A stretch of DNA of 64,000 nt from Brasenia schreberi (lineage: Eukaryota > Streptophyta > Magnoliopsida > Nymphaeales > Cabombaceae): positions 8,330,501 through 8,394,500 of the forward strand of contig JAYKKT010000074.1 of the NCBI GenBank assembly GCA_036023115.1, given 5' to 3'. The notes below the pieces were generated by a model, which did not search any database, was not told the origin of the DNA, and saw only the letters and a program-made list of their open reading frames with translations. This document shows positions 20,845 to 34,630 of this stretch, one piece after another. How positions within the stretch are numbered: the stretch's first letter is position 1; each line of letters opens with the position of its first letter. The position numbers and the translations under genes are program-made.

Positions 20845-23800
20845 GGGTACCTTCACGCTCATGAGCGGTCTTTGGTCTCCTTGTGCTCCGCTACTCAACT
20901 TCCACTGCTCACTGTCTCCGAACCACGGGCACCGGTTTCGTCAGAATTCGGATCCAAGGACGAAGCAGTTCGCGAAGACGAGGTGGAAGAGCAAGCGCTA
21001 GAAGAAGAAGAACGAGAAGAAGAAGATGAAGGAGAAGACGAAGACGAGGAGAAGAGTATCTCGGGAATTCCCGTACCTAGGCAGCGGTATATCCTGGTTT
21101 CCAAGCGCGTTCTTCTGGAAGGCTTGACGTCGATGTTTGATTCTCAAGAAGAAGCTGACGCTTTCCGTCTAGTTTCCTCGTGAGTCCTACCGATCTGGAA
21201 AATTTTGCGTTGTATGCTTGTTTCGTGTTTGTCTTACGTCGAACTGCGATTTTTTGTTTCGGGAAACATGTCCGGAGGATCCTTTCATTGTTTGATCAGT
21301 TGATAGGATTGTCTGGACAAGCAAACACAAGTAGATCTGTTGAATTACTAAGGCAACAGTTTGTTTCGGTGAGAATTATAGCATTCCTTTTGTCCTTTCG
21401 TTTTAGGAGAAAACTCACCGAGCTAACTTGCACGTTCATCTATCAAAGTCGACGTACGCAAAGTAATGCGTCCTTTTGTCTCTTCATGTTGGAGCAAGTT
21501 CCCTGCTATGTCTTGCATACTATTTTTGGACTCCTATCTTGACCGTGGAAGGTATTCTACTTTGGGTGAAGGGAAGGATTTTGGCTTTTGGCTGTGTAAA
21601 ACGCTGATTTGAAATTGATCTTTTGGGTCTCAAAAAACTACTAATGTACTTAAAAAAGTATTGTAGGGAATCTTTTTAATAATCTTTTAAACATTTTGTT
21701 AAAGCTTTTTAAACTAGTTTTTCTTCATTAAATAAAATAGATAAGTATCATACGCTTTTGTAGAAAACTATACGGTATATGTGCACCAATATCTTCTACG
21801 ACACGGATTTGATATGATATTTAGAACATTGGATCCTTTAATAAATTTTCACTTAATCAACAAACTGTCTGTCTTGCCGATTCTACGTACCTTTAATAAG
21901 TTTTGCTCATGCTTAAAGAAAAGGAATCACGTAGTGACTGATGAAGATGATGGTTGCAAGTCTAACCTCTAGTCCCAGGATCCATCTCGGTTTCTACTTC
22001 AGATTTATCATCCCATTGTTCATGAGATGCTCTGTTAAGAAATTAGTCAGAAAAATATAGGACATTATCTTCAGTCTCTAGTCATAAGGTTTCTACTTCA
22101 GATGAATCATATAATTGTTCACCGGATGCTTGACGAATAAATTAGTCAGAAAACCTTTAGGACCTCATGTCAAGTGCTTCTCTGAGGGTCAATTTTGATG
22201 TTTTGTTAAAGTTAGGTTTCAGTCTGTGTGCTACGCATGTCTTCGTCTCTCAAACTTATGGATTCAAGCAGATCAGGTATCCTGATTGGATTTGGTATTT
22301 GGAGGTTTGTCACCAGTAACAAGTTTGGTAACTATAAGTTATTTATTTCAAGTTCTTAGACATACCCATGGATATCTTCAAGTTTTATTTTTTGGGATTG
22401 GTTCTTAATATCCAATTAAAATGGATCAAGTAATCCACTCTCTCGACCGAGTTCAGTGCTTGCAGTTCTTTACTTAAACTGCATGCGAAAAGGAGATATG
22501 CACGTTAAAATGAAGGTCTAGATTTAATACCTTTTGGTTTATGCCCTTTCTAACATTGTATCCAAAAAGAACAGCTCAAAAACACAAATCCAAAGCTTGC
22601 TTCCTTTGTAACTAATAAATGTATAAAAGTTTGCAGCAGTTCTGTACGTAGTCTTTATAAGCGTACCTATCAGTATGGCAGGTTCCCAGCATCGCATGAA
22701 AGTGATCAACTGCTCCATGCGCATACATCAATAACCTACAAGTTATATGATTTGACATATACAGTTAATTATAATCATTTGGAAGTTACAGATACGATTG
22801 TGTTTGTGTAAATCTATGTATCTGTCAGGTTTATGTCATCTAATCGTTTAGTACTTCATGATGCCCTATAGTTTTCTCTTCTGTTCCTTTTTTGATGTAT
22901 GCTTCTAGTGGTGTGTTATGGTTTCTTGCATTAGTGGATCTATCTAGAAGATGTTATGCAGCGATGCTCTACTTCCATCTTTTGCTTGGATCAATTTAAA
23001 TAATTGACTATGTTCTTACTGCAGGTGTGTGGATTCCATTATCCATGCAGAACACAAGGGTATGTTGGAAGAGATGAGGTTGGACTTTGCCCTTTCTCAT
23101 CAATCGGATGCAAAGGAAAATGAAGAAACTGACATAAGTTACTCCTGGAATAAGGATGACAAAGAAATCACACCCAATACACAGAGTATGGCTGTTGAGG
23201 ATTCTGTTGCACCTGGGAGCATCAAAACCAATCAAGAAAATCAGGACCTGACTGAAAACTCATTGACCTTTCCCTTGGACCTGACTTTCCTGTTGAGTTC
23301 AACTATTGGAGATTCTCCAAATGTTTCGGCTAGTGAGTCAAGGTTGGAGACCTTTTCTAGAGGTTTTGACGGATTGTCAACATAGAGTTGAAGTGCATTT
23401 GAAATTTTGAAGTATCAATTACCATGATGGTTGGAAAATAGCAGCAGCATTATCAACTCTAGGGGTTTAGCATTATGAACTTTAGGGTCTGAAACCATGT
23501 TCATATGCATCTGAACTAGAAATAAGAGATGTGGCCCTTTCATATAGTTATAGTGCAGTTTTCTTTTCTGTACGCTTGAGGGCCTTGTTTTGCAGTTTGA
23601 TCTGTTTCTTTTTCCATTAACATTGCAATGCTTCTTTAAGCTTTTTAATATTTTTCCTGTTTGTCTCACATAGGCAATATAATCTTATGCTTGCATAACA
23701 TGGTCAGATTTATTGGAAAACTCTTCTCATTATAGGCAATTGCATGTAGAGTTGCTGTGGCAACTCGTTTCCAGCGGTCCTTCTTGAAACTTCTGCACGA

Positions 23801-26800
23801 TGCTCAGTTTGAGGAACTCTCCGTTCATGATCTGCAGTTGACGTCGGCACTGAACACTGATTATCTTCTGACTCTACCAATATATATCGATTGGAAGAGA
23901 GCATCTGAATCTAATGCAATAATATTTAGGTTAGACACTGGTCTGCATCATGAAACCATTGATTGATTGATTTTCATTGACTTTGTTGCTCTATGTTTGA
24001 GTGCTGATCTTCATTAGCATTTCTTGTATAAGACAGACGTGGGTTTGCTGCTGAGAGACAGAAGGGGTCATTAATTGGTGAAAAACTAGATTATATACAA
24101 TCAAAACTTTTGCAACAGATCTTCAGATTTCTATCTAAACCACTGGAGAAAGCAGGCACGTGGATTAATGAGGTCAATCAGTTTATCTCATTCTGCTTAC
24201 TTCGAGAAATTTATGTGAAATATTTCTGTTGTTTCGGGAAAGCATTAACCAGTGTCAACTTGTTGAAAAATTTTCGAGAATGGTTCTTTGTGAGAGTCAT
24301 GACTTTCCTAGATTTTCTCTGAACAAAGAGCTGACAGTTTATGTAATGGTATTCGCATAACTTAAGAGCATTTAATAAAATCCAGTGTACCATAAATATG
24401 GAAAAGCTGCTGAACATGTTTGCTTGAAGGTGTTCTTACAAAGCATTTGTTTTTTCTGACACCTGCTTTTGTTAATGCAATATCAGAATATAGAGCAGAT
24501 CAGAATTAAAAGACATAATTCATGAATGGTAATCTTCTTTTGCATAAACATTTTGTTAAAAAGTTGTAAGCATGAATGGTTAGTTGAAAAACTAATTATA
24601 GCATCTACCATATGCTCCTCTACGCTTTCATTACTCTAAAGATTCTTTTCCATTACTGAATGAATTATCTTCATGATTATTCTCATTTTAATCAAATGTC
24701 CCTGTAGAGCCTGGTTCTGATTTGAGAACCACAAAATCTGAGATGTGTCTGGTTACTTTTGGATATAATCTGATCGAGTTGGGCTTTTATTAATGGGTCT
24801 AGATCCTCACAGTTTTGGGTTAGAGTTGGGTATGCCCATTTGAATCCTGTCATGTTACCAGCTCTAATTGGTCTCAGTTTATTTGAAATTAAGTATATAC
24901 TCAAGTATTTGGAATCCCCGGATCTACTTGCTTGCAACATACTTTCAATTAGGTATATGTCCCAGTATTTCTACCTTCCCAGTTGAGGTTCTCCATTATG
25001 TGTAAAACTCTTGCTTTTACATCTACTTACTGTTCTTGATATTAATTGTCATGCATGCATCTTGAACCACAGGTACTTATGTCTAATATGATTACTTGAT
25101 GACATTCATGACAATTTTGTGACATTGATCTGCAGCTTTCTGTTCTTATGCTTGGAGGAGTGAGGGTGTCTGGAAGCTTCTTTAACTTCTTTTAGTGTGA
25201 GCTTATAACTAAGGTTAAACCTTTGTCTTTCCTCCTGCTCTAGAAATGGATCCAATCTGGTCGTGTGGAGTCGATGGAGCAGTTCCTTTCTTCACTGAAG
25301 AAGTCATATTGGAAAGAGAAATTGCTTTCTGATGATGAAAGTATTTCAGAGGAGAAATTAGGAGTGGATGATGGATTTGATGATGACCTTCCAATGTGGC
25401 TTGCAGCCCAACGTGCAGTTCTTCGTTATGAAGGTTTATTGTCTTCTGTTGGACCTCGAGGAAGATTGCTGAGGAGATTACTTTCTTGGGTAGGACTTAT
25501 TCCTACCTCTCGTGCAAAACCTGTAGTATCTGATGATGGGCACACAAATATGGAGACTTATTTAAGGTCATCTTACTTGGCCCTTTATTGGGCTGATGTT
25601 ATTAAATGTATATCGAAAGCATAACCATAGATTGGAATAATAATATGCTTGTTGGATCAATGTCTTCTTCAGGCCAAATTTCTTGTCCAGGATAACTCTT
25701 AGTGACATATGGAAACCTGCAACAAGAGAATATTGCGAAAATGATTTGTGGAAAATGTTTAAGACTGCATGCCAAATACTGTTCTCACGATCGGTTCTTC
25801 AGGTACTTCGTGAATTCTAGTCATTTCCTTCTGTTTATCTGCCTTTTTCATTCGTAAAGGCTGTTCCTTCCAACGATTCCTAGTTACTGAGTGGTCCTTA
25901 ATCATTCAATGAGTGTTCTTCATAGCCGACCCCGTCTAGTATGGGAAAAGGCTTAGTAATAGTAGTAGTTGTTTGTGCTTGTGCTTGTGAAACTTCAACC
26001 ACGAAAATAAATGTGTTTTCAGCCTTTCAGATGTATCTTGTTTATCTCATTCAATGGTTGTATGGAAAATTTATCTCTCTCTAGGTCGCACTATAGTTTA
26101 AGTCAAGCAGTAGATACTATAAAAGAGGGTTTCCTCACTGCGAAGGCCAAATTTGTTTACAGGCATGCTGAGAAATCTCCCTTGTGATTTTGAATATTCA
26201 GAACGATTCTCACGATGTTCATCTTGTGACCAACTTTGAAGGGAGCAGTCTCATTTGTGCTGAAGGATCCCAGCTTAACACTCTGACATTTGCAATAATA
26301 TAGAAAGTGAATTACCTCCATACAAATTTTGGAAGTAGTTTCTAAAGCGTGCACTAACTAAATGAACTTCTGCTTCGTCAAAGACGTAGAAGTTCATAAG
26401 CATTTTTTGATAGTTGATATGTTACCCATCACCTTATAGCAGGGCTGTTGTCTCATCTATAAGACAGCTTAGCTATAGATAAACTACTTCAGTTCTAGCG
26501 ATTCTCAAAGCACAAAAGAAACAAGCCTACACTAGCTAGGTAGCAAGCAGTAATTAGCTTGGAGAAATAAGTGTAGATTTTGACTGATTCAATCAAAGGA
26601 AGTAGCTGATGAGGTGGTATATCAAATTACACCTAATGTTTCCTGCTCTCTTGCATCATCACTGTTAAGCGGTTGTGTCTGGTGTTACATTGGCTTTACT
26701 CTTTTAGGTTTTCTTTTCTATTGTAGGTTTCCAACTTTCCACAATTTTGCACAGAATGAATGTTGAAAAATGTCGGGTCCTCAATGTTGCTGAGAATGGT

Positions 26801-29800
26801 AAATCTTGTTTCTCTAACAAGTATATCATCTTTTGTGGGAATTTCAGGAGCCTGCTTTCAAGGAGTTAATATTGCTTTATTCAGAACAAACGGACCATAA
26901 TGAAATTAATAGTGGTTTTGAGCTTCCTTCCTTACAGATGAAGATTTACGAGAGAATCCCTATCCCAGACCTCCTTGTAAGTTTGCCTTCTGCTTTCTCA
27001 CTTCAAGCTTTTGTTATGTTCATGACAATTATTGCATTCTCTTTCTCTTGCAAATTGTCATTCTCCTCTTACAACTTTTAGGTTATTTTTCCACACAAAA
27101 AGCTCTCTTTCCGGATTCTTGACACAGTAAGTGTTTCTATGCCTTCTTGTTATGGTACAAAATCCTTGTAGATTTGCAGGTAATTGTTGTTTATTTCTTG
27201 TGGGATGTGAGGTACTGTTTCATATTGGAGGTAACTGGAAAAAATGCAACTCACAAAACATGCTCTGCAATCACAGAAACAGGTGGTCTCTTGTCCATCA
27301 CGTACATTTACACCCACTCAAAGGGAATATGGGTGGGACATGACCATGGATGGTTTGCCCTCTAGTGGTCAGTTGCTCATTGAAGTTAAGGGCTTGATAA
27401 ATGAACCTGCACCTTGACCTTCTTCATGCACAAGTTGTGGTTGAATTCTTTACTTTCTACCTTTCAGCGCAAATGCTGATCTAGCTACAGGTGCTTCATT
27501 TTGTTATAGTGAACTGAATTCCTAGCAATAGCTCCATGCACAATCAACTTGGTTATTTTTCTTGTGATTACCTTGCTATTCATGTATAGGCAAATCCTTG
27601 TGTATATGTGATTCAATTTTGTAATTTTGTTACTATTGTCAGAATACGTTCTTTCTATGCTGTGTTTGTACTAACTTGTTTTTCTCCACATCTTCAGTTA
27701 AGGTTTACATGGCAATTTGGTAATCTACATAGGCCTTATCAGACCATTGCTATGTTCTTAGGTGCGTTTGGATGTTGCAAGCATTTTGGGATTGTTGGCA
27801 TTTTTAGTGAACTACAAGTTCGAGAATATCCTTTTATCTCCGTAAGTTCTTTGTTCAATTAGATACTCATGGAAATCATGTGAAGACATTTTGAGACAAA
27901 GCTAATATTTTCTGGTTAACTTCTAGTATAAACGTCATTATTTGATTTTCAGTTGCTCATTCTATTATGCCAACACATTTCTTGTTAATGATAAGCTTTC
28001 ATGCATTTGTTACGCATAACTCTTAGAGAAAACAATGAGATCATAAACAAAAATCATATTCTTGTATGCGTCCGATACACTATGCAACTCCATGGATAGT
28101 AACATATCCACCACTGTTGTGAATCTTGTGATACTATCATGCTCATTACGAAGTTATACTTCTAGTAGGCTTTACAGAAGTACATATTAAGACATTTTTT
28201 ATACTGCAACTAATAATTATGTTATTTGCTCTTTCTAGGACACATGCACATGGTACACAGATTTCCTTGTAGTTCACTCTAGCTTATGTTTTCTTCCAAA
28301 TGTTATGCATCACGCTTTTGCCTCTATTGCTCATTCTGCCAAAGTTATATCATAGTGTAGTTACTTTGCAACGCATCTCTATGTGCGTGCATGTATTCTA
28401 GCTGCACTAGTATGTTCTCCAACACATGAATGTCTGTGCATGTGCATTTGTGTTTTCATTATCTCATCAATCTTTTTGTTCTTTCCAGATCATCTTTTCT
28501 GCTTGATGTGATTGCTCTAACTGCACTTGTAATATATGTGACTCGTGTTGCCCTAGGGTACAAGCAGACATGGGATCGATATCAAGTGAGTTTCAAATAC
28601 TCCTTATAACTTTAAGTGTGTAATGCATTCAAAAGTATTGTCTTTGATTTTCAGCTGCTCAATCTGTTTGTTATCTATCATGTGTATGCCTTCCTTGTAA
28701 CAAACCATCATTTTTTCTACCACCAACACTATCACGATAAAGGAGTATATTTTGAGAAGACATTACCAGTACTGCAAAGTGCAAGGGCGAACCCTGTCCC
28801 ACCTCTTCATCGGTGCCTTCAGATGATCATTGGGAGATGTAATTTTGGTTTATGGCATTTGGAAAAATGGCTTGTTACATGCCCTGCCCTTCAGATTAAG
28901 TGGCTCAAACTTGACCATTTTATCAATTTGGGAACTTCTTATTTCAATGGTTTGGGCTCAGCCTGATGGCTTGGGCATCTGACACAATGACAGCCCTAAC
29001 TATAACAAAAAAGCTTCCTGCTCGTGCTGATTCAGCCATCATTCAAAAACAATTTCCTTGTTCAATTTCATTCCGTGTCTGTTGGCTGATACGCTTCATT
29101 GATGATTTGTATGCATTCGCTGGTGACTTATTTTCTTGATTGATGTCTGCTTCTGCCTTGTTTTTCACAGCTTTTGGTCAACAAGACACTTTATGAAAAA
29201 ACTCTAGCAAGTGGCTTTGGCACTGTTTACTTTCTTCTTGATGCATCTGAGCAGCAACAGGTGAGATTTGATATTAGTGCACCTGTTTTCCTCTTCTTTT
29301 CTTGTCTGTTTTCAGGTCGCCTTTTCAGAATATTGGAATCTTCCTATCTGTGCAGTTTAAGGAAGCAATTTTGGCATATGCTCACCTACTGCAGCTGGAA
29401 AAGCATCAGGTCAATATTCTGATCGTTCCAGTGACTGCATATTAGGACTTCTCTGTTGGAGATGCCACTTGTTCTCACGTAATTATTTTTAGTGTACATC
29501 AGTTCTGGTATATGTCATTACTTCTTTCCACCCATTTCCTTTGACTCCTGCCCATCTGAATCAGTGAATGTTCTGACAGTGCAACTATTTGGACCAGAAT
29601 GCTGTTTCTCATTGCTGTCAGATCCGTAGTAGCCTTTGTTTCAATGCTTTGTGGTACTAGCAGCATCCCCTCATCCCAAACCTCTGTCTGATGCTGACGA
29701 GGCCTTTTTTGTTAGTCTTACAGATTTCACTTTAATGTATCGCATTATAAACTATTTAAGCTTAGATGGTTTAGATGTGGAGGATGGATCTGATGAATGA

Positions 29801-30556
29801 CATTGGTTTACATTTTGTTTTGGTAGCCAGCAGACTTTCTTCGTTCAATAATTTCATTTGTACTAGTTGTATCTAGTGTTTTCTCACAATTCTCTGTGTT
29901 TTAGTTCAAGAGATCTTTCCTTTTCTTTGTTAGGAGCCAAAGCACGTTAGTTTTTGAAAGATTTCTCGCTGCTTTAGTAGGATGATCATATGTGTACTTT
30001 TATGCATCACGTTGTATTAGTTGGATAAGAGCAAGAGGAAAGCAAATTAGTTTCCATAGTTGCTCATCTCTCTCTCACTAAATGATAATGGTTAAAAGTC
30101 CAGTGCCTTGCTGATGCATATCTATCAATGCTGCTGTTTGAAACTATATGTCAACGTCTTTCTTATGATATTTCCATCACTTGTAACTTTTTCGTGCTTC
30201 TAATCATCTGCTGTTTATTTAGGTTTCTTGTAGGAAAAAAGTAGCTGATATGTGTGAAAGGTTCATTTACGATGAGTTCAAGGAGAAGGTATGAGTTAGT
30301 GCATTCAATTTCGTCTTCATTGTGCTGGGATATGTCCATTCAATCTTTGACTTTTGACATTGTATAGGTAGAAATGCCTATTGATAAAGCTATAGGCACC
30401 TTGCTTAGGCTGGGGTTAGTGACAGAGGTTCTTGATGAAGAGAAGAGCAAACTCCAGGTTCTTCCATGTTTGAAGGCATACGAGGGCCTCAAGAGGCGGT
30501 GGGAATGTTTACTTGCATCAAATACACTACAGTCTGAGGAAGTAACATTCAAGTAG
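20782..30556 (+). CDS. DUF3754 (TMEM143-like) membrane protein, 14 exons, 744 aa
   Basis: Exons 20782-21179, 23025-23342, 23750-23929, 24037-24172, 25244-25566, 25673-25802, 26848-26976, 27082-27126, 27762-27841, 28489-28585, 29171-29260, 29356-29409, 30223-30288, 30368-30556. All junctions are GT-AG, phases match, and the sum is 745 codons with the stop. The N-terminus is basic, Ser-rich and acid-free for about 50 residues, which suits an organelle transit peptide. A very acidic stretch follows at residues 54-92. Family motifs are LTSALNTDYLLTLPIYIDWK, SESNAIIF, WLAAQRAVLRYEG and VGPRGRLLRRLLSWVGLIP. Then come IYERIPIPDLL, FPHKKLSFRILDT, two close membrane helices (about residues 557-605), TWDRYQLLVNKTLYEKTLAS and MCERFIYDEF near the end. 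The biochemical role is unknown; some databases label relatives aminopeptidase without motif support. The product appears intact. Its promoter is duplicated upstream. Confidence 0.9.
25920..25968 (+). mobile_element. Isolated RTE LINE 3' tail in intron 6
   Basis: GCCGACCCCGTCTAGTATGG, then GAAAAGGCTTAG and a degenerated GTT/AGT tail, is the extreme 3' end of the RTE family seen whole at 58928. No more of the element is attached, as expected for heavy 5' truncation. Confidence 0.7.
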
Positions 30557-33334
30557 ATTGATTTTTCTAATGTTGTGCTTTCCAAAAATCGTCGTACTGA
30601 AAAGGAAATCTTGACAAGATGACTGTCTAAACTGGAAAATCCTTTTGTCATGTTGATATTTGCATGACTACCTAAATATTTCCATAATCCAGCTGAACTG
30701 AAAGGGATGGTCGTTCAAGCATCAGAAACGGGCAATCAAGCCTTCTCCTACACTATGTGGGCACAGTTACATAAATGTATGGTCGCCATTGTACTCAATC
30801 TTGTTTGATATTAGCATTTGAACTAAAAAAAAAAAGATTGTTCTTTGGCCAGTTGGGTGGTCTGAATTGATACAATGTAAGGCGCAAGAAGTCGGGGGTT
30901 CAAGAGCCAGTACCAAAGAACCTTAAAGAAAGTGTAAAAACAAAATCATTTTGTTATTTCCTTTTTGATGCTTTTGAGTCCTTTTCTGCCTATTTTGAAG
31001 TGTTCACCATCTACTTGCACCTTCTGATAAGAGCTTCATATTGAGTATGGCTCTCTCCTTTTTTTCCACATCAATTTTTTCTTTAATAATATTTACATAT
31101 AAGGGAAGTATGGAGATAAAATGATGTATAAGGGGATTGATCTAGAAAGATCCTTCTTCTTCTTATAAGATTATAAGATCATGATTTGATTTGCATGTGC
31201 TTGGTAAAAAGAATAATCTTCTCCCTTAATCGTAATAAAAAATGGAAAGTGTTCAATTGAAACATAAAAACATAACTGAATTGGTCCTAGTTACTCTTTG
31301 GGATGGAGTAGAGGAAGGGAGGAGATTCTCAAACTTTTACTTGGCTGAACTGCAGTTGTTGCATTCAATGAAAAATCCATGTCTTGATATTCTAGTTTTC
31401 GTTTTCCCTTGATCGTTAATTGATTTGTTCGTACTTTCAGTGAGCTAAACGGGGTTGGTACGGGCTTGCTGATTGTCAGGGCAGTCTTGATCATGTGATT
31501 GGTATTCTTGTTTCCAGCAACATTGTGGTTCCTCTAGAAGTGCACCTGCCAAGGTATGCTTTTCTTTGCGGTCAAATTAGACAGTTCCAGTGATGGGGGA
31601 TTGGATATCCGAAGGGAGAATATATGATGGAAGGCATGTCTTCATCGTTTCGAGACTTTGAAGAGAAACAATCATATCATATTCATGAAGAGAGTAATAG
31701 TTGCCACAGAACAAAGACAAAATGGCGTTTCCATCCTCCAAGTTTTTGATGATCAAAGTATATAAAGATGCTAAGCTTAAGATAGCTGGTGGATGGATGG
31801 AGCTGGATTTCATGTGGTCGATGGGCATCATAAGTTAGGTACAGATTTTCATCTCATGATTCTTGAATTCACCAGGCTTGCATTTGGTTTCTGCAAAAAC
31901 CATTGGAGCATACAATATTTTGAAAATCGGAGTGTACCCTTTGCCAGATTTAGCAAAAAAAATCCTCTTGATACATGCAGTTGGACTCAAATGAATACAA
32001 AGAATCCTCTCTTAACCATTGCAAACCTAGCTTAGATTTGAAGCAGATCCATATTCACTTCACGTGCTTGAGTTGAGACATACTAGTTGTTGGCTCCCCT
32101 GAGGCAAACTCTGTTACAAAATATTGGATGTTCATGAATATGTTTCATGCAGCTGGAAATACCAAGTGGAGAATTAAGTTAACATGCTATTATATTGGTC
32201 ATTCACTCTTGATAATATCCTCGATGTTTTAAATACTCCTCTATGGTCAATATATTAGAATACCATCATCATTGATTTATTTGTAACGCATATTGTGTTA
32301 GTTCTTGTGTAGTCGGTATTCTCAAACGTTATGAAACATACTTGTCGGGAAATTTCTGCCTACATTACATGCTTTTTCAATAATTGTTTGAGGGAATGAC
32401 AAGTGACCAACATGATCACTTCTTAACGAGACAAATTTTGTTATTCAGTTGCTCGTTCATAAGGGTGGTATAGGATGTTTTTAGGACTATCATTTGCTGC
32501 CAACCTAGCAGCAAGGTAGCAATATACATATATGATACACTTTCCCAAGTATCTGGTGGATTCATAATAATTTTAACACTTGCATGCTTTCTGTATATGT
32601 ATCTACTCCATCCCTTGCCTTCGAATAAAATAATAATTTCCTAAAGGCAAAAATATGCGCCAAGGTTTCACACGTGCATGTGCACACATACAAACACACA
32701 TTAAATTTTTTGATGTGCACTGAGTATGAGGGTATAATTCAAAAGAGAATAATAATATTTTTATTTTTTCCTAATGCCGTTGAAACTTCAGTACTTCAGA
32801 AGCCCAAAATATTTGAAATCGAGCATGAGGTTCTCTTTATCTTTTGTCACTACGGCTTGACGTTTAGAAAGGAGACTTGTGCCATTTGTGGAAGCCGATT
32901 TATTACTTGCAGTGCTGCTCAAAGTTTATAACATCAGCATCCGCCATTCAATGTATGAGGTAAGGAACTTCTCATATACTTTTATGAAGGTTGACAAACC
33001 AAACAAGCATAGTTGTCATCTTCTATTTGGTTAAAGAGAAGGCCTTCCCAATTTCAGCGTTCTCATAAAAGAAGCACTTAATGTTGTTTACTTGGAAGGT
33101 TCATCTATCTGCAAGATCAAATTAGAATGACGGGGCTCGCCAGCTGTGATATTGATCTAGAAACCATAAATTGGTGATACCGTGAATTTGGATCATACAC
33201 TATAGTCAGTTAAGTAGCTATTCATGGGTGAGGTGAAGCGGCTGCCTCACCTGAAATCTAAGAAAATCCATATTATCTATATAGTATTCTCTGGTCTCCA
33301 GAAAATTAGACATACTGCCTCGGTTGGATTTCAC
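30557..33334. other. Intergenic, no gene recognised
   Basis: The first few hundred bases are probably the 3' UTR of the DUF3754 gene. A SINE-like fragment lies near 30845-30935 (GGGGGTTCAAGAGCC). The rest is AT-rich without recognisable coding sequence. Confidence 0.4.
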
Positions 33335-33339
33335 CCAAC

Positions 33340-33600
33340 TGAATTCACTCGCCTAGGTAATATTTTTCCTTGTTCACTAATAAATCGACTAATTAAACTC
33401 ATGTTTCTATAATCAATTCGATCCCCCAACCCAATTGGGGGTAAACGCCTACGAAAAGATCGCTTGGATTTACGAAAGGGTGGCTTGTATTTATCCATGG
33501 TTTATTCCTTATCTCTAAAATCCCATTTCTTCATTCATCTCGGATCCGCCCGAAATGGCATTTGATTTGAAATGTTGGCACACGCAATGCATTCAATCAT
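33340..33600 (-). pseudogene. rps18: Nuclear plastid DNA insertion carrying the 5' part of rps18
   Basis: On the minus strand an ATG at 33498 opens plastid ribosomal protein S18, starting [20 protein letters not shown] and continuing through [20 protein letters not shown] to RRVN. It then breaks into unrelated sequence at about 33340. It has about 53 codons of the usual 100 or so. The upstream part (33499 to about 33600) looks like the rpl33-rps18 spacer. A bacterial-type plastid gene inside nuclear intergenic DNA is a NUPT. The frame is still open, so the transfer may be fairly recent. It lacks the C-terminal half and a transit peptide, so a function is unlikely. Confidence 0.85.
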
Positions 33601-34534
33601 TTTTATTTCTTTATCTCCCGGTGAATCGTAGGTTTGTAACGAGGAACTTCTCATCTCAGAAAATGGATGGGATTTATGGTACTCTGTTATGCTATTCATC
33701 CAAGGCAGTTGGTGTTTCCAAGGTTAACCGTCCTATTTATTTTTGATGACCAGCAGTATCCAATGCCCAATGAATGGGGCGCCTGACTTAAAATATTAGT
33801 AAGAAAGTGGAAAGATTTTCTCAATTTTGATTGATGCTAGAGGTGGGTTTTCCTAGGAATTGCTTTCTTCTGAGAATCCGTTTCTACATGAAACCAAACG
33901 AGAATATTCATGAGCATTTTCACTATCATTCATATGAACTCCAATCTTTTTTGTTTGATAAATAAGATCCAAGCTTATTCATGCCATGAGAACAATGGCT
34001 AAATTTTATGGGGCAATGGGAATTATTCTGTTGCAGTAATCCTATTTTGAACCAAATTATGAAAGGACACTCTTGTTTCACTGGAAGTAGCACAAACTGT
34101 TGCTTCATGAACCTATAAAACAAGCCGAATGAACTAAATAGGAGCTGTTCATGGCTCATTTGTCAACTCAAAACCTATGCTCAGCCGAACATGAAACAAT
34201 GTTTCGAGTCAAACGAGCTACGGGCATTTCTATATGCTTCACTAAGCATGATACAAGCTAAGCCAGAACAAACATGCAGTTCTATGTACATGACGGTACG
34301 AACTAACCCGAATTAAATGTGCTTCTCTATACCCGTAACTAAACAAGCTTATATGAACTGAGCTGAATCGAACAAGCATTGTTCATAATCAGCTTGCAAA
34401 GCTTTACAAGCCAACTCATTTTCAGTTCGTTTAGATCACAAACCGACATAAACAAACTCATTACAGCAGAAATTACCAGCCTTAACGACACTACAATCAT
34501 TTCTCCAAAAAAAGATTGGTAGTGTGCCTAACTT
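33601..34534. other. Intergenic; AAGC/GAGC-rich repeat-like stretch
   Basis: 34160-34460 has many spaced ACAAGC, GAGC and CGAAC words typical of a degenerate dispersed repeat. No gene is seen. Confidence 0.35.
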
Positions 34535-34630
34535 CATGAGCATTTTCAGCTCACAAGTTGCAGATCATGAGTTCGATACTGGACCCTGCATCTGACTTCG
34601 GCCTTCCCCTTTACCAAAAGAAAAAAAAGA
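34535..34630 (+). repeat. tRNA-derived SINE-like copy
   Basis: Box B-like CATGAGTTCGATACTGG is followed by CTGACTTCGGCCTTCCC, ACCAAAAG and an A-run. Confidence 0.55.

Noticed and set aside
20895..21104. Minus-strand Ser-rich frame opposite the first DUF3754 exon
   Set aside because: It mirrors the GAA/GAG-rich acidic stretch of the real exon.
21180..21542. Open frame just after exon 1 of the DUF3754 gene
   Set aside because: It starts in the intron at a clear GTGAGT donor; the family sequence continues in the exon at 23025 with matching phase.
28616..28966. Open frame of about 116 codons inside intron 10
   Set aside because: No domain, and flanking exons join in phase across it.
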